A stretch of 22,892 bases of DNA, taken from positions 1 to 22,892 of the forward strand of contig JAHWKO010000029.1 in the NCBI GenBank assembly GCA_019347855.1, given 5' to 3'. Source of the stretch: Actinomycetota bacterium. GTDB taxonomy: Bacteria; Actinomycetota; Nitriliruptoria; Nitriliruptorales; JAHWKO01. This document shows, piece after piece, positions 1 to 6,917 of this stretch (position 1 is the first letter of the stretch; each line of letters begins with the position of its first letter). The position numbers and the translations under genes are program-made. The notes beneath the pieces were generated by a model. The model worked only from the letters and a program-made list of their open reading frames with translations. It made no database searches and had not been told where the DNA came from.

Positions 1-119
1 CGACCGATCGTGCCCTCGTCCTCACTGAGACGTAGGACGAGACCCGCGGTGTCGCAGTTCCGTCCGCTGAGCGTCGGGACGGGCACGACCTTCCGCGCCT
101 TCTGTACTTCCTCGGCCAC
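1..119 (-). CDS. 5' end of an unrecognised gene, cut by the window edge
   Basis: A minus-strand frame opens at a GTG (119-117) and stays open to the window edge, giving about 39 residues (begins VAEEVQKARKVVPVP, continues through GRNCDTAGLVLRL). A purine-rich ribosome binding site (AGGGA) lies five bases upstream of the GTG. Amino-acid composition is reasonable and third positions are GC-rich, as in the real genes nearby. I do not recognise the family from this short stretch. It lies downstream of the 242-2185 gene on the same strand, separated by a strong palindrome that probably terminates that gene. The frame could still be chance in such GC-rich DNA, so confidence is moderate. Confidence 0.45.
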   Translation of the reverse strand, partial: MAEEVQKARKVVPVPTLSGRNCDTAGLVLRLSEDEGTIG

Positions 120-210
120 CGCGTTCCCTCCCGTGTTCGGTCGACTCCCAGCCGCAGACGGCGGCGGGTCAGGTGGATCGGTGCGTTGCGAGCCTACGGG
201 GTCTCGTTTC

Positions 211-232
211 CCGTTCGACCACGGTCGAACGG
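211..232 (-). terminator. Perfect 10-bp inverted repeat, probable terminator
   Basis: CCGTTCGACC and its exact complement GGTCGAACGG are separated by two bases, so a very stable hairpin forms (9 bp around a 4-base loop is the realistic fold). It lies just downstream of the stop of the secreted hydrolase gene (stop 244-242) and upstream of the next minus-strand start (119). There is no T-run, only GAAAC after the stem in the minus direction, so an intrinsic terminator is likely but not certain. A dimeric regulator site for the downstream gene is the alternative. Confidence 0.5.
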
Positions 233-241
233 ACACCCAAG

Positions 242-2185
242 TCAGCTGCCGGTGAGGCCCGTCGTGGTGGCGTCCCGGACGGGCAGCTCCAGCGACGGCG
301 GGCCGAACGCCAGCGTGAACGGTGCCGTCGAGGGACGCATGGTCGGAGCATCCACCCCGGCCAGGTCCAGGCGGATCCGATGCCCCGCTTCCAACCGCCA
401 GTGGTTGCCCCAGAGCGGCAGTTCGATCGTCCCGGACGTCCCGTCGTACGCCGGCACCGAGAACCGGTAGGTGCCCCGGGTGACGAGCCGGGCGGTGCCG
501 TCGGGTGCGACGTCCCACACCCTGGCGTTGAGGGTCGCCGAGGTCCCGGTGAGCGTGTAGGGCACCGTCACCGTCCCCAGGCCGATGTAGGTCCGGGGCT
601 CTGGCAGCGGCTGCGAGGTCGCGGTGTACGCGGTCGATGGTCCCGGCGAGACTCGGCAGGCGCCGGGCTGACCCGCGAGCGTGCTGCCAAGGACCGGATC
701 GGTCGCCGGTCCGTTCGGGTCGTCGATGCCGCTGAGGTGCGTCTGGGTGTCACCCTGCGCGTAACGCACCGTGAGCGAACCGTTCCCGAGCTCGTCGGGG
801 GTCCGGGCGTTCTCGTGCGCCGCCGGCTGCTGCTGCCCGCTGTCCGGTGGGCACACCGTGGGCTCGCTCGTGATACCGGTGATCTGGCGGTGACTGCCGG
901 CGAGGTGCGCCTGCAGGAAGCGCCACGCCGCGTGGTTCGCCCGCTCCCAGGTCTTCTTCGGGTTCTGCGCCCGGGGGTGGCCGACGTCACCGAGGAACAC
1001 CTCGACCGGCCACATGGGGTCGAGCCGCTTGAGGTACTCGAACATCCGGAGGGACTCCACCGCGGGGAAGATGTCGTCGGTCCATCCCTGGATCGAGAAG
1101 ACCGCGACGGGTCGTGCCTCGGCCTGCGCCTGCCAGTCCTCCTGCTGGTAGTAGGCGGACCGGAACTCGGTCAGCCCGCGCCGGATCTGCGCGACGGTCG
1201 GGTCCTCGGCGCCGGCCACGTCGTAGGGCTCGCCGACGACCGCGGCTCGGTCGTACCAGACGTGCGTCGAGTACTGCCCCTCCTTGGTGGGCGTGGTCCT
1301 GCTGCCGGCCTCGAACGTGCCCTCCGTGTTGCCGAGCGCGTAGAAGCCCGAGGTGTAGCTCTCCTTCACGACCCCGACCGGGTAGCCCGATCCGGTCTCG
1401 CTGTCCGGTCGCCCGAACGACGACTCGTGGTGGTCGTCACCGGCCGGGCCCCCCGGGTGGCCGTGCGGTGCGAGGCTGTAGGCGAGGTCGGTCCAGGGGT
1501 ACTTGGGAACGGCGACCTGCAGGTCGAGGACAGGCAGTGCTGGGTCCTGCTCGTTGGGGGAGGTCCAGCGCGCCTCGCTGGCCTGGAGCCAGGACTCTCC
1601 TCCGCCGTAGGACCCGCCGGTGACCGCGATGCGGTGGGGGTCGACGTCGAAGGATCGCGCCACCTGTGCGGCGAGCCACTGGGTGTCGCGGATCTCGACC
1701 TCGCGGCTCTTCAGCTGGATCGTGCCACTGGGAAGCGTGTCGGAGGTGCCGGCCGGCGTCTCGGGCGCGTAGGCCTCGCCGTCCTGCTCGGAGTCGAACC
1801 CCCGGGCGGTGTAGGTCAGCACGTAGAAGCCGTGTCGTGCGAACCAGTGGCTGTTCCAGTGCCACTTGTCACGTCCGTCGCCCTCGTCGTCCAGGGACTG
1901 CCACTCGTGCTTGTCGTTGCCGAAGCCGTGGAGCATCACGATGAGCGGTTGGGGGCCTCGGCTGTCCCGCATCGGCAGCGTGAGGTCGACGTCGAGCTGG
2001 GCTCCGTCGAAGCTCGGGACCTGCCCCGTGCAGATCCGCTGCTCCTCGTCGTACCGGGGACAGTCGTTCAGGAACGTCTCGATCGGATCCGATCCGGGCG
2101 TCGCCACGGTGGTCGCGGCCGGGTTGACGAACGCGACGCACGCCAGGGCGACGACGGCGGCGAGCAGGTGGCGGACCGTACGCAA
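242..2185 (-). CDS. Secreted X-Pro dipeptidyl-peptidase / CocE-NonD family serine hydrolase
   Basis: A 647-residue alpha/beta-hydrolase of the peptidase S15/CocE type, expected to cleave peptide, ester or amide bonds outside the membrane. Residues 1-29 form a signal peptide (RH, then a hydrophobic run LLAAVVALACVAFV). The fold is visible as the oxyanion segment VMLHGFGND (about 83-91), the nucleophile elbow GGSYGGG with Ser192, the acid in GWTDDIF (Asp370 or Asp371) and the histidine in GDVGHPRAQ (His403). The C-terminal 200 residues have the beta-rich character of the PepX C-terminal domain usual in this family. The start is TTG at 2185-2183, chosen because AGGGAG lies four bases upstream and the signal peptide begins there. 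The substrate cannot be read from the sequence. The gene ends the minus-strand series after the yhhN-like gene, with an 87-bp gap between them. Confidence 0.88.
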   Translation of the reverse strand: MRTVRHLLAAVVALACVAFVNPAATTVATPGSDPIETFLNDCPRYDEEQRICTGQVPSFDGAQLDVDLTLPMRDSRGPQPLIVMLHGFGNDKHEWQSLDDEGDGRDKWHWNSHWFARHGFYVLTYTARGFDSEQDGEAYAPETPAGTSDTLPSGTIQLKSREVEIRDTQWLAAQVARSFDVDPHRIAVTGGSYGGGESWLQASEARWTSPNEQDPALPVLDLQVAVPKYPWTDLAYSLAPHGHPGGPAGDDHHESSFGRPDSETGSGYPVGVVKESYTSGFYALGNTEGTFEAGSRTTPTKEGQYSTHVWYDRAAVVGEPYDVAGAEDPTVAQIRRGLTEFRSAYYQQEDWQAQAEARPVAVFSIQGWTDDIFPAVESLRMFEYLKRLDPMWPVEVFLGDVGHPRAQNPKKTWERANHAAWRFLQAHLAGSHRQITGITSEPTVCPPDSGQQQPAAHENARTPDELGNGSLTVRYAQGDTQTHLSGIDDPNGPATDPVLGSTLAGQPGACRVSPGPSTAYTATSQPLPEPRTYIGLGTVTVPYTLTGTSATLNARVWDVAPDGTARLVTRGTYRFSVPAYDGTSGTIELPLWGNHWRLEAGHRIRLDLAGVDAPTMRPSTAPFTLAFGPPSLELPVRDATTTGLTGS

Positions 2186-2260
2186 GGGGCTCCCTCGGAC
2201 GTGCGACTGGGCTCACCCGCGGGTTTCGAGGGGACGGGGGTGGGCCCCTGCCGCGTGGAC

Positions 2261-2272
2261 CCGTCCGGACGG
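2261..2272. repeat. 12-bp palindrome directly after a stop codon, copy 1
   Basis: CCGTCCGGACGG abuts the stop codon of the yhhN-like gene. The same 12 bp, within an identical 18-bp context, abuts the stop codon of the flavoprotein gene at 10052. With no loop it could only form a short hairpin, possibly a weak stop signal. Confidence 0.5.
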
Positions 2273-2905
2273 TCAGGTCGTGAGGGACACCACGAGTGCC
2301 CCCTGCGCCAGGTGGTAGGTCACCATGATCGTGACGGGCCCCCACGACAGCTCCTCGACGAACCGGTTCCACGCGATGATGGCATCGGACACCAGGAACG
2401 TGATCGCCCCCACGATCCCCAGCGGCACCCCGGCTCCGATGGCCGCGACCGCCATCCCGGCGATGACCACGATGTAGACCGCGACGGGGACCGCGAAGGA
2501 CCGCTCAGGGCCCCGACGGACCGCGGTCAGTATCCGCGCCCCGAGCGGGACGACCACCACCGCGACGGCGATCAACCCGACGGCCGCGAGACCCGGCGTC
2601 ACATCCCGAGCCACGAAGCCGGCCACGTAGGCGAGGTGCGCCACCAGGAACGAGCCCAACCCCGGCAGGAACCGGTCGAACATGAGAGCGACGTCGCCGA
2701 CGAGCGACGCCGCGACCGCGATGACGAAGACGGCCCGCTGAACGGGATCGGTCGGTTCCAGCGCGACCGCGACGGCCAGGAGCAACGACGTCGCCAGTGG
2801 CTTGGCGAGCTGCTCGAGCCGCCGACGGTCCCGACCGACCGCCACCCAGTCCACGGCCGCGAACGCCCCGGCCGCGCCCAGCATCCACCACGTGAAGGAG
2901 GTCAC
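2273..2905 (-). CDS. YhhN family membrane protein (lysoplasmalogenase-like)
   Basis: A membrane protein of about 210 residues, the usual length for the YhhN/TMEM86 family, whose animal members hydrolyse the vinyl-ether bond of lysoplasmalogens. The family pattern is visible: hydrophobic helices throughout, LVGDVALMF about one third in, FLVAHLAYVAGF after it, and FLVSDAIIAWNRF near the end, which supply the conserved acidic residues of the YhhN core. I chose the GTG at 2905-2903 (VTSFTWWMLGAAG), because the more upstream frame is an arginine-rich artefact overlapping the amidase gene. An ATG nine codons later is an alternative. The start lies 23 bases past the amidase stop, so co-transcription is likely. 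Enzyme activity for bacterial members is inferred from the family only. Confidence 0.8.
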   Translation of the reverse strand: MTSFTWWMLGAAGAFAAVDWVAVGRDRRRLEQLAKPLATSLLLAVAVALEPTDPVQRAVFVIAVAASLVGDVALMFDRFLPGLGSFLVAHLAYVAGFVARDVTPGLAAVGLIAVAVVVVPLGARILTAVRRGPERSFAVPVAVYIVVIAGMAVAAIGAGVPLGIVGAITFLVSDAIIAWNRFVEELSWGPVTIMVTYHLAQGALVVSLTT

Positions 2906-2928
2906 CGAGAGGGGTCCGCACTCCAGTG

Positions 2929-4302
2929 TCAGACGGCGCTCGGGGCGTGTCGCGGCCACGGCCGGCGCGCCTCGAGCTGCGCCGCAACGGACAGCACCAC
3001 CCTTTCGCCTCCTCGCGGCGCGACGAGCTGCACCCCGATCGGTAGCCCGTCCTCGCTCAACCCCGCCGGGATCGACGCCGCGGGGTACCCGGCGAGGTTC
3101 CACCGACTGCAGAAGACGGTGTAGGCGGCCTGCTGGGCTGAGGTGGCGATGAAGCCGCGTCCGTGGTTCTCCCCCACCAGAGCCGGCTGTTTGGCGATCG
3201 TCGGGAGCAGCAGGAGATCGTGGTCGGCGAACCACGCGTCGACGAGGGCACGGAAGCGATCGGCCTCCTGCGGATCGACCGGCGACACGCGCCGCGACAC
3301 GCGTGCGAGGCGGATCTCCACCCGCGTCCGGGGCTCGACCGTGCCGCGCTCGCCGTCCTCGAACTCATCGAGCAGCCCCTCGATCCGGCGCTTGGTGATC
3401 GCCAGCGCGGCCCCGGTGGGCGCCGGTGGGTCGGCCTGGCGAACGTGATGCCCGAGGGCGCGCAGCTCACGCGCGGTCCGATCGACGGCAGAAGCCAGCT
3501 CCTCGTCGACGGGGACGGGGACCGAAGGCTTCCGCGAGACCGCCACCCGTAGCGGGCGCTCCGGCGGCTCGGGGACGCGGAGGTCGGACCTCCCAGCCAG
3601 CACGTCCAGCATCAGGGCCGCATCGGCCACGGTGGTGGCGACCGGCCCCCACTCGGACAGCCCGTACCAATCGTGGGGCACCCCACGCTTTGTCACGACA
3701 CCCGTTCCTGGCTTGATGCCGAACAGCCCGCAGGCGGCGGAGGGGATCCGGATCGAACCCATCCCGTCGGACCCGAGCGCGGACGGGACCATGTTGGCGG
3801 AGACCGCGGCGGCGCTCCCACCGCTCGAACCGCCGGGCGTGTACCGCAGGTCCCACGGGTTGTGGGTGGTCCCGTACGCCAGCGACTCGGTGAACGCCCA
3901 CAGACAGAACTCGGGGACCCGGGTCTTGCCCACGATGATCGCCCCGGCGTCCTTCAGTCGGCGCACCATCTCCGCGTCGCGCTCGGCCGGCCGCGACGAC
4001 GTGGCGTGGGACCCGTTGCGGGTCGGCAATCCCTCGACGTCGACGTTGTCCTTGATCGCGATCGGCACGCCAGCCAGCGGCAGCCGGCTGAGATCCTCGT
4101 CCTCGAGCCGGATGCGCCGCTCGAGCTCGCGGGCCTCCTCGAACGCGGGACCCCGCCGGAAGCACTGGAAGGCGCGGACCCGGTCGTCGTGCTCGGTGAT
4201 CGCGTCGAGGTGAGCGGTGAGGACGTCGACCGGGTCGACCTCGCGGGACCGCACGAGCCCCGCCAGCTCGATGGCCGTCCTGCCGACCAGCTCGTCAACC
4301 AC
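2929..4302 (-). CDS. Amidase signature family hydrolase
   Basis: A 457-residue member of the amidase signature family (the GatA/aliphatic amidase type), hydrolysing an amide bond with a Ser-cisSer-Lys triad. The lysine is in IAIKDNVDVEG (Lys84), the cis-serine in GGSSGGSAAAV (Ser159 or Ser160) and the nucleophile in SDGMGSIRIPSA (Ser183). The glycine-rich stretch usually reads SDTGGSIR; here it is SDGMGSIR, a mild deviation next to the nucleophile. The start is GTG at 4302-4300 with AGGCGG four bases upstream. The gene follows the universal-stress gene after nine bases and precedes the yhhN-like gene. There are no gatB or gatC neighbours, so it is more likely a catabolic or detoxifying amidase than the tRNA amidotransferase subunit. 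The substrate is unknown. Confidence 0.88.
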   Translation of the reverse strand: MVDELVGRTAIELAGLVRSREVDPVDVLTAHLDAITEHDDRVRAFQCFRRGPAFEEARELERRIRLEDEDLSRLPLAGVPIAIKDNVDVEGLPTRNGSHATSSRPAERDAEMVRRLKDAGAIIVGKTRVPEFCLWAFTESLAYGTTHNPWDLRYTPGGSSGGSAAAVSANMVPSALGSDGMGSIRIPSAACGLFGIKPGTGVVTKRGVPHDWYGLSEWGPVATTVADAALMLDVLAGRSDLRVPEPPERPLRVAVSRKPSVPVPVDEELASAVDRTARELRALGHHVRQADPPAPTGAALAITKRRIEGLLDEFEDGERGTVEPRTRVEIRLARVSRRVSPVDPQEADRFRALVDAWFADHDLLLLPTIAKQPALVGENHGRGFIATSAQQAAYTVFCSRWNLAGYPAASIPAGLSEDGLPIGVQLVAPRGGERVVLSVAAQLEARRPWPRHAPSAV

Positions 4303-4311
4303 GCATCCGCC

Positions 4312-4710
4312 TCACTCGTCGTCAGCCTTCACGCACAGCACGGGGCAGTCCGCGTGCAGCACGATCTGCTGCGCGTTGCTGCCGAGCACGAGCTTGCCCA
4401 CCGGCGAGCGGCGTCGGACCCCGATCACGATCAGGTCCGCGCCCCGCTCGCGGGCGAACTCGACGAGGTCCTCGCCTGGCGGGAGGTCCCGGACGAGGTG
4501 GTGGACCTCGGCGTCGACCCCTTCCTCCGCCAGGCGTCCCTCCAGGGACTCCAGCCCCTCGCGGGCCTCCACGAAGTCCTCGTCCTTCTCGTCCCCACGC
4601 TGCGAGTACACGACGAGCAGCTCGGCATCGCGCAGCCGCGCCTCGTCGACCGCCGTACGCAGGGCGACCTCCCCTTCGGGAGTGGGCAGGTACCCGGTCA
4701 CGATCCGCAT
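4312..4710 (-). CDS. Universal stress protein (UspA family)
   Basis: A 132-residue single-domain UspA protein. The first strand reads MRIVTGYLPTPEGEVAL, followed by the amphipathic helix AVDEARLRDAELLVVY. The nucleotide-binding end reads IVIGVRRRSPVGKLVLGSNAQQIVLHADCPVLCVK. The ATP-binding pattern G-x2-G-x9-G-S/T is largely present (Gly97, Gly105, Gly110, Ser111), but the second glycine is replaced by Arg100, a variant I recall in actinobacterial Usp proteins. Role: probably nucleotide-dependent stress signalling in the cytoplasm. It lies three bases downstream of the receiver-domain gene and nine bases upstream of the amidase gene, so it is almost certainly in their operon. Confidence 0.92.
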   Translation of the reverse strand: MRIVTGYLPTPEGEVALRTAVDEARLRDAELLVVYSQRGDEKDEDFVEAREGLESLEGRLAEEGVDAEVHHLVRDLPPGEDLVEFARERGADLIVIGVRRRSPVGKLVLGSNAQQIVLHADCPVLCVKADDE

Positions 4711-4713
4711 CGT

Positions 4714-5100
4714 TCAGCTCTCCTCTTCGTTGCGGTAGGCCGCGCCGGTGACGGCACGGACCACGGAGGTGCTCGGCGAGCCCTTCTTCACGATCCGTTC
4801 GACTCCGAGACCCGCGGCCCCACCGAAGTCGCCCGGATCGACCCCGGCCAGCACGACGACACGGACGTCCGGCGCCGCCTCGCGCAGCTTCGGCAGGATC
4901 TCCTGGCCGCTGACGGGCATGTCCATATCCAGGACGAGGACGTGGGGATCGTACTCGGAGACGAGCTCGAGCACCTGATCCCCGGAGTCGGCCTCGCCCA
5001 CGACCTCGAACCGTCCGTCCCGTTCCAGCATCAGCCGGATGATGCGACGGAACTCCGGCACGTCGTCAGCGAGGACGACGCGGGTGAGCTCGTCGTCCAC
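4714..5100 (-). CDS. Stand-alone response regulator receiver (CheY-like)
   Basis: A 128-residue receiver domain without an output domain. It shows the acidic pair Asp12-Asp13 (VVLADDVPEFR), the phospho-acceptor Asp58 in VLVLDMDMPVSG and the lysine at 105-106 in ERIVKKGS. The conserved Ser/Thr at the end of strand 4 is replaced by alanine (VVVLAGVDPGD, Ala85), which should alter the usual phosphorylation-coupled switch. The start is GTG at 5100-5098. It probably acts by protein interaction, or receives phosphate from a kinase encoded elsewhere, since no histidine kinase lies in this window. It is immediately followed (three bases) by the universal stress protein gene, suggesting a shared stress-response role. 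Confidence 0.9.
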   Translation of the reverse strand: MDDELTRVVLADDVPEFRRIIRLMLERDGRFEVVGEADSGDQVLELVSEYDPHVLVLDMDMPVSGQEILPKLREAAPDVRVVVLAGVDPGDFGGAAGLGVERIVKKGSPSTSVVRAVTGAAYRNEEES

Positions 5101-5194
5101 CTTGGCTCCCGCGGGTCGTGGCTACGGGCGCATCCAAGCAGGCGGACGGGCGCTCGTCAGGTCACGTCGGCGGATCGACGAGGCCGTGGGTCGG

Positions 5195-5503
5195 TCAGGT
5201 GAGGTTGGCCACGAGCTGCCGGAAGAGGTCATCGCGACGCTCGGGGTCGGACTCGAAGAGCATGGCCTCGACCCCGTGAGCGGTGCGGACCGCGATCGCG
5301 GAGTCCTTCGTGCGGATCGACACCGCGGGGCGCAGCACGGCCATCTCGATCTGATCACCACGGACCCGGAAGAGGTGCCCGCGAGAGGTCAGGATGGTGG
5401 CGACCTCCCCCTGTCCCCGTGCGTAGAGGATCGACTCGCCCTCCACCTGCGCGAGGATCTCCGGGTTGATGCCCGTCTCGAGCAGTTCCTCGATCGCGAT
5501 CAT
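5195..5503 (-). CDS. Small conserved-looking protein of unknown function
   Basis: A 102-residue, mostly soluble, acidic protein that I do not recognise. It starts at ATG 5503-5501 with a strong GGAGGCGG site upstream. The sequence alternates strands in the middle (GESILYARGQGEVATILTSRGHLFRVRGDQIEMAVLRPAVSIRTKD) and ends with a helix (DPERRDDLFRQLVANLT), which suggests a small beta-sandwich or PH-like fold with a C-terminal helix. This is inferred from pattern only. It lies 94 bp upstream of the receiver gene on the same strand and is divergent from the patatin gene. The good start signal and clean composition make it a likely real gene. Confidence 0.7.
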   Translation of the reverse strand: MIAIEELLETGINPEILAQVEGESILYARGQGEVATILTSRGHLFRVRGDQIEMAVLRPAVSIRTKDSAIAVRTAHGVEAMLFESDPERRDDLFRQLVANLT

Positions 5504-5562
5504 GGTTCCGCCTCCGTCCGTTCCTTCTCGGCGTCTAACGACGCAGCGTGTTCGTGGTTACG

Positions 5563-5593
5563 CGGACAGTTACCAGGCCGCGTTGCCTACGCT
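5563..5593 (+). promoter_or_regulatory. Possible promoter of the patatin gene, leaderless transcript
   Basis: A TACGCT -10-like hexamer (5588-5593) ends seven bases before the GTG at 5601. A weak CGGACA (5563-5568) stands in the -35 region with a 19-bp spacer. No convincing ribosome binding site precedes the GTG, so transcription starting at or near the GTG would fit. The hexamers are weak matches. Confidence 0.3.
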
Positions 5594-5600
5594 CGGGGGC

Positions 5601-6554
5601 GTGGAGTGCGATCTGGTACTGGCTGGTGGCGGAGTGCGGGGCGTCGCGTTCGTGGGTGCGCTCGCCGCGCTCGAGGACGCCGGCTACGACGTCCGCCGTG
5701 TCGCCGGCGTGTCCGCGGGGGCGATCGTCGGGGCGCTCGCGCTGGCAGGCGTCCCTGCCGTGCGGATGCGGTCGCTCGCGCGCGAGCTCGACTACCGCCT
5801 CTTCGCACTGTCGGACGTGCTCGACGCGGTCGGGATCCGCGAGCCGGTGGGTCGGGCCCTCGACCGACTCGGTATCCGCGGGACCGCACCGGACGACTGG
5901 CTGCGGTCGATCCTCGCCGACCACGGCGTGGAGACCTGCGCCGATCTTCGGGACGAGGACAGCGACTCGGGCCTGCCCGCATCGCGCCGGTACCGGCTGG
6001 TGGCCGGGTCGATCGACCTGGCGAACCGTCGCATCGTCCACCTGCCTTGGGACGCGCGCGAGTACGGCGTGGACCCGGACGAGCTGCCGGTGGCGACCGT
6101 GGTCCGGGCATCGATGTCGATCCCCTTCGTCTACGACCCCGTTCGGATCGGGGAGGGCGACGCTGAGGGTCAGCTGATCGACGGGGGGCTGGTCGCACAC
6201 TTCCCGGTCTCGGTCTTCGATCGCGCCGACGGTCGACCGCCCCGGTGGCCGACGTTCGCGATCCGGCTCGAACCGGGACGACCCCGATCGTCGGGCGAGC
6301 TCACCACCAACCGCCAGCTCCTGTGGGCGCTCGTCGAGACGCTGCTCAGCGCCAGCGACGAGCTGCGAACGGATCGGCCGTGCGATCGGGCGCGGACGAT
6401 CGTCGTGAACACCCTGGGTGTCCGGGCACTCCAGCTCGGGATAGACGACGAGACCGACGACGCGCTGTACGTCAAAGGGTATGAGGCTGTCGAGCGGTTC
6501 CTCGACGGGTGGGATCATGCCGCGTACGTCGAACGGTGCCGCGCCCAGGGGTGA
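5601..6554 (+). CDS. Patatin-like phospholipase
   Basis: A 317-residue patatin-family lipid acyl hydrolase with a Ser-Asp dyad. The oxyanion loop GGGVRG is at residues 9-14, the nucleophile elbow GVSAG has Ser38, and the aspartate lies in LIDGGLVAHFPV (Asp194). The length and the order of motifs are normal for bacterial patatins. I chose GTG at 5601 because the strand leading into the oxyanion loop (VECDLVLAGGG) begins there; frames upstream are not patatin-like. No signal peptide is seen, so it is cytoplasmic or peripheral. It is divergent from the small unknown gene at 5503 and is followed by whiB after 105 bp. The lipid substrate is unknown. Confidence 0.9.
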   Translation: MECDLVLAGGGVRGVAFVGALAALEDAGYDVRRVAGVSAGAIVGALALAGVPAVRMRSLARELDYRLFALSDVLDAVGIREPVGRALDRLGIRGTAPDDWLRSILADHGVETCADLRDEDSDSGLPASRRYRLVAGSIDLANRRIVHLPWDAREYGVDPDELPVATVVRASMSIPFVYDPVRIGEGDAEGQLIDGGLVAHFPVSVFDRADGRPPRWPTFAIRLEPGRPRSSGELTTNRQLLWALVETLLSASDELRTDRPCDRARTIVVNTLGVRALQLGIDDETDDALYVKGYEAVERFLDGWDHAAYVERCRAQG

Positions 6555-6659
6555 GCGGACCAGCCACCACGGCCACCACCGTTCGTCCATCCGACCTCTT
6601 GCGGTCGGCCTCCCGAACGTGACAGGTTGAGTGACCCGTCGACGTCCCCCGGAGCGTCC

Positions 6660-6914
6660 ATGCACTGGCAAGAGCACGCTGCATGCCGCGGCGAGGATCC
6701 CGAGCTGTTCTTCCCCGCCTCCACGTCCGGCCCGGACCACGAGCGTCAGATCCGCGCAGCGAAAGCCGTGTGCGAGCTCTGCCCCGTCCGGTTCGAGTGC
6801 CTCCAGGACGCCATGGGCCGCCACGCGCAGGATGGGATCTGGGGCGGGATGACCGACGTGGAACGCAAGCGGTTGGCACTGGGCCACGGGGCGCGACGTC
6901 GGCAGCTCGCGTAG
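6660..6914 (+). CDS. WhiB family iron-sulfur transcriptional regulator
   Basis: An 84-residue WhiB-like protein, an actinobacterial [4Fe-4S] regulator that works with sigma factors. All four cluster cysteines are present: Cys9 (HAACRG), and Cys39, Cys42 and Cys48 in AVCELCPVRFECL. The turn motif GIWGGMTD follows, then the basic DNA-binding tail ERKRLALGHGARRRQLA. I chose ATG at 6660 because GGAG lies five bases upstream and MHWQEHAACRG is a typical WhiB start. A TTG at 6627 would add eleven residues. The subclass cannot be fixed by eye. The polyphosphate kinase gene begins three bases after its stop, so the two are probably co-transcribed. Confidence 0.95.
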   Translation: MHWQEHAACRGEDPELFFPASTSGPDHERQIRAAKAVCELCPVRFECLQDAMGRHAQDGIWGGMTDVERKRLALGHGARRRQLA

Positions 6915-6917
6915 CCG

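Noticed and set aside
211..232. LexA/SOS box
   Set aside because: The half-sites are in the wrong order (GTTCGA...TCGAAC, not CGAAC...GTTCG), and the element lies after a gene end.
173..3124. A 983-codon open frame on the plus strand
   Set aside because: It is antisense to the hydrolase, yhhN and amidase genes, is rich in Arg, Gly and Val, has no domain, and reflects the lack of stops opposite GC-rich coding DNA.
3673..5202. A 509-codon plus-strand open frame
   Set aside because: It is antisense to the amidase, stress protein and receiver genes, all of which have clear motifs; its own sequence has none.
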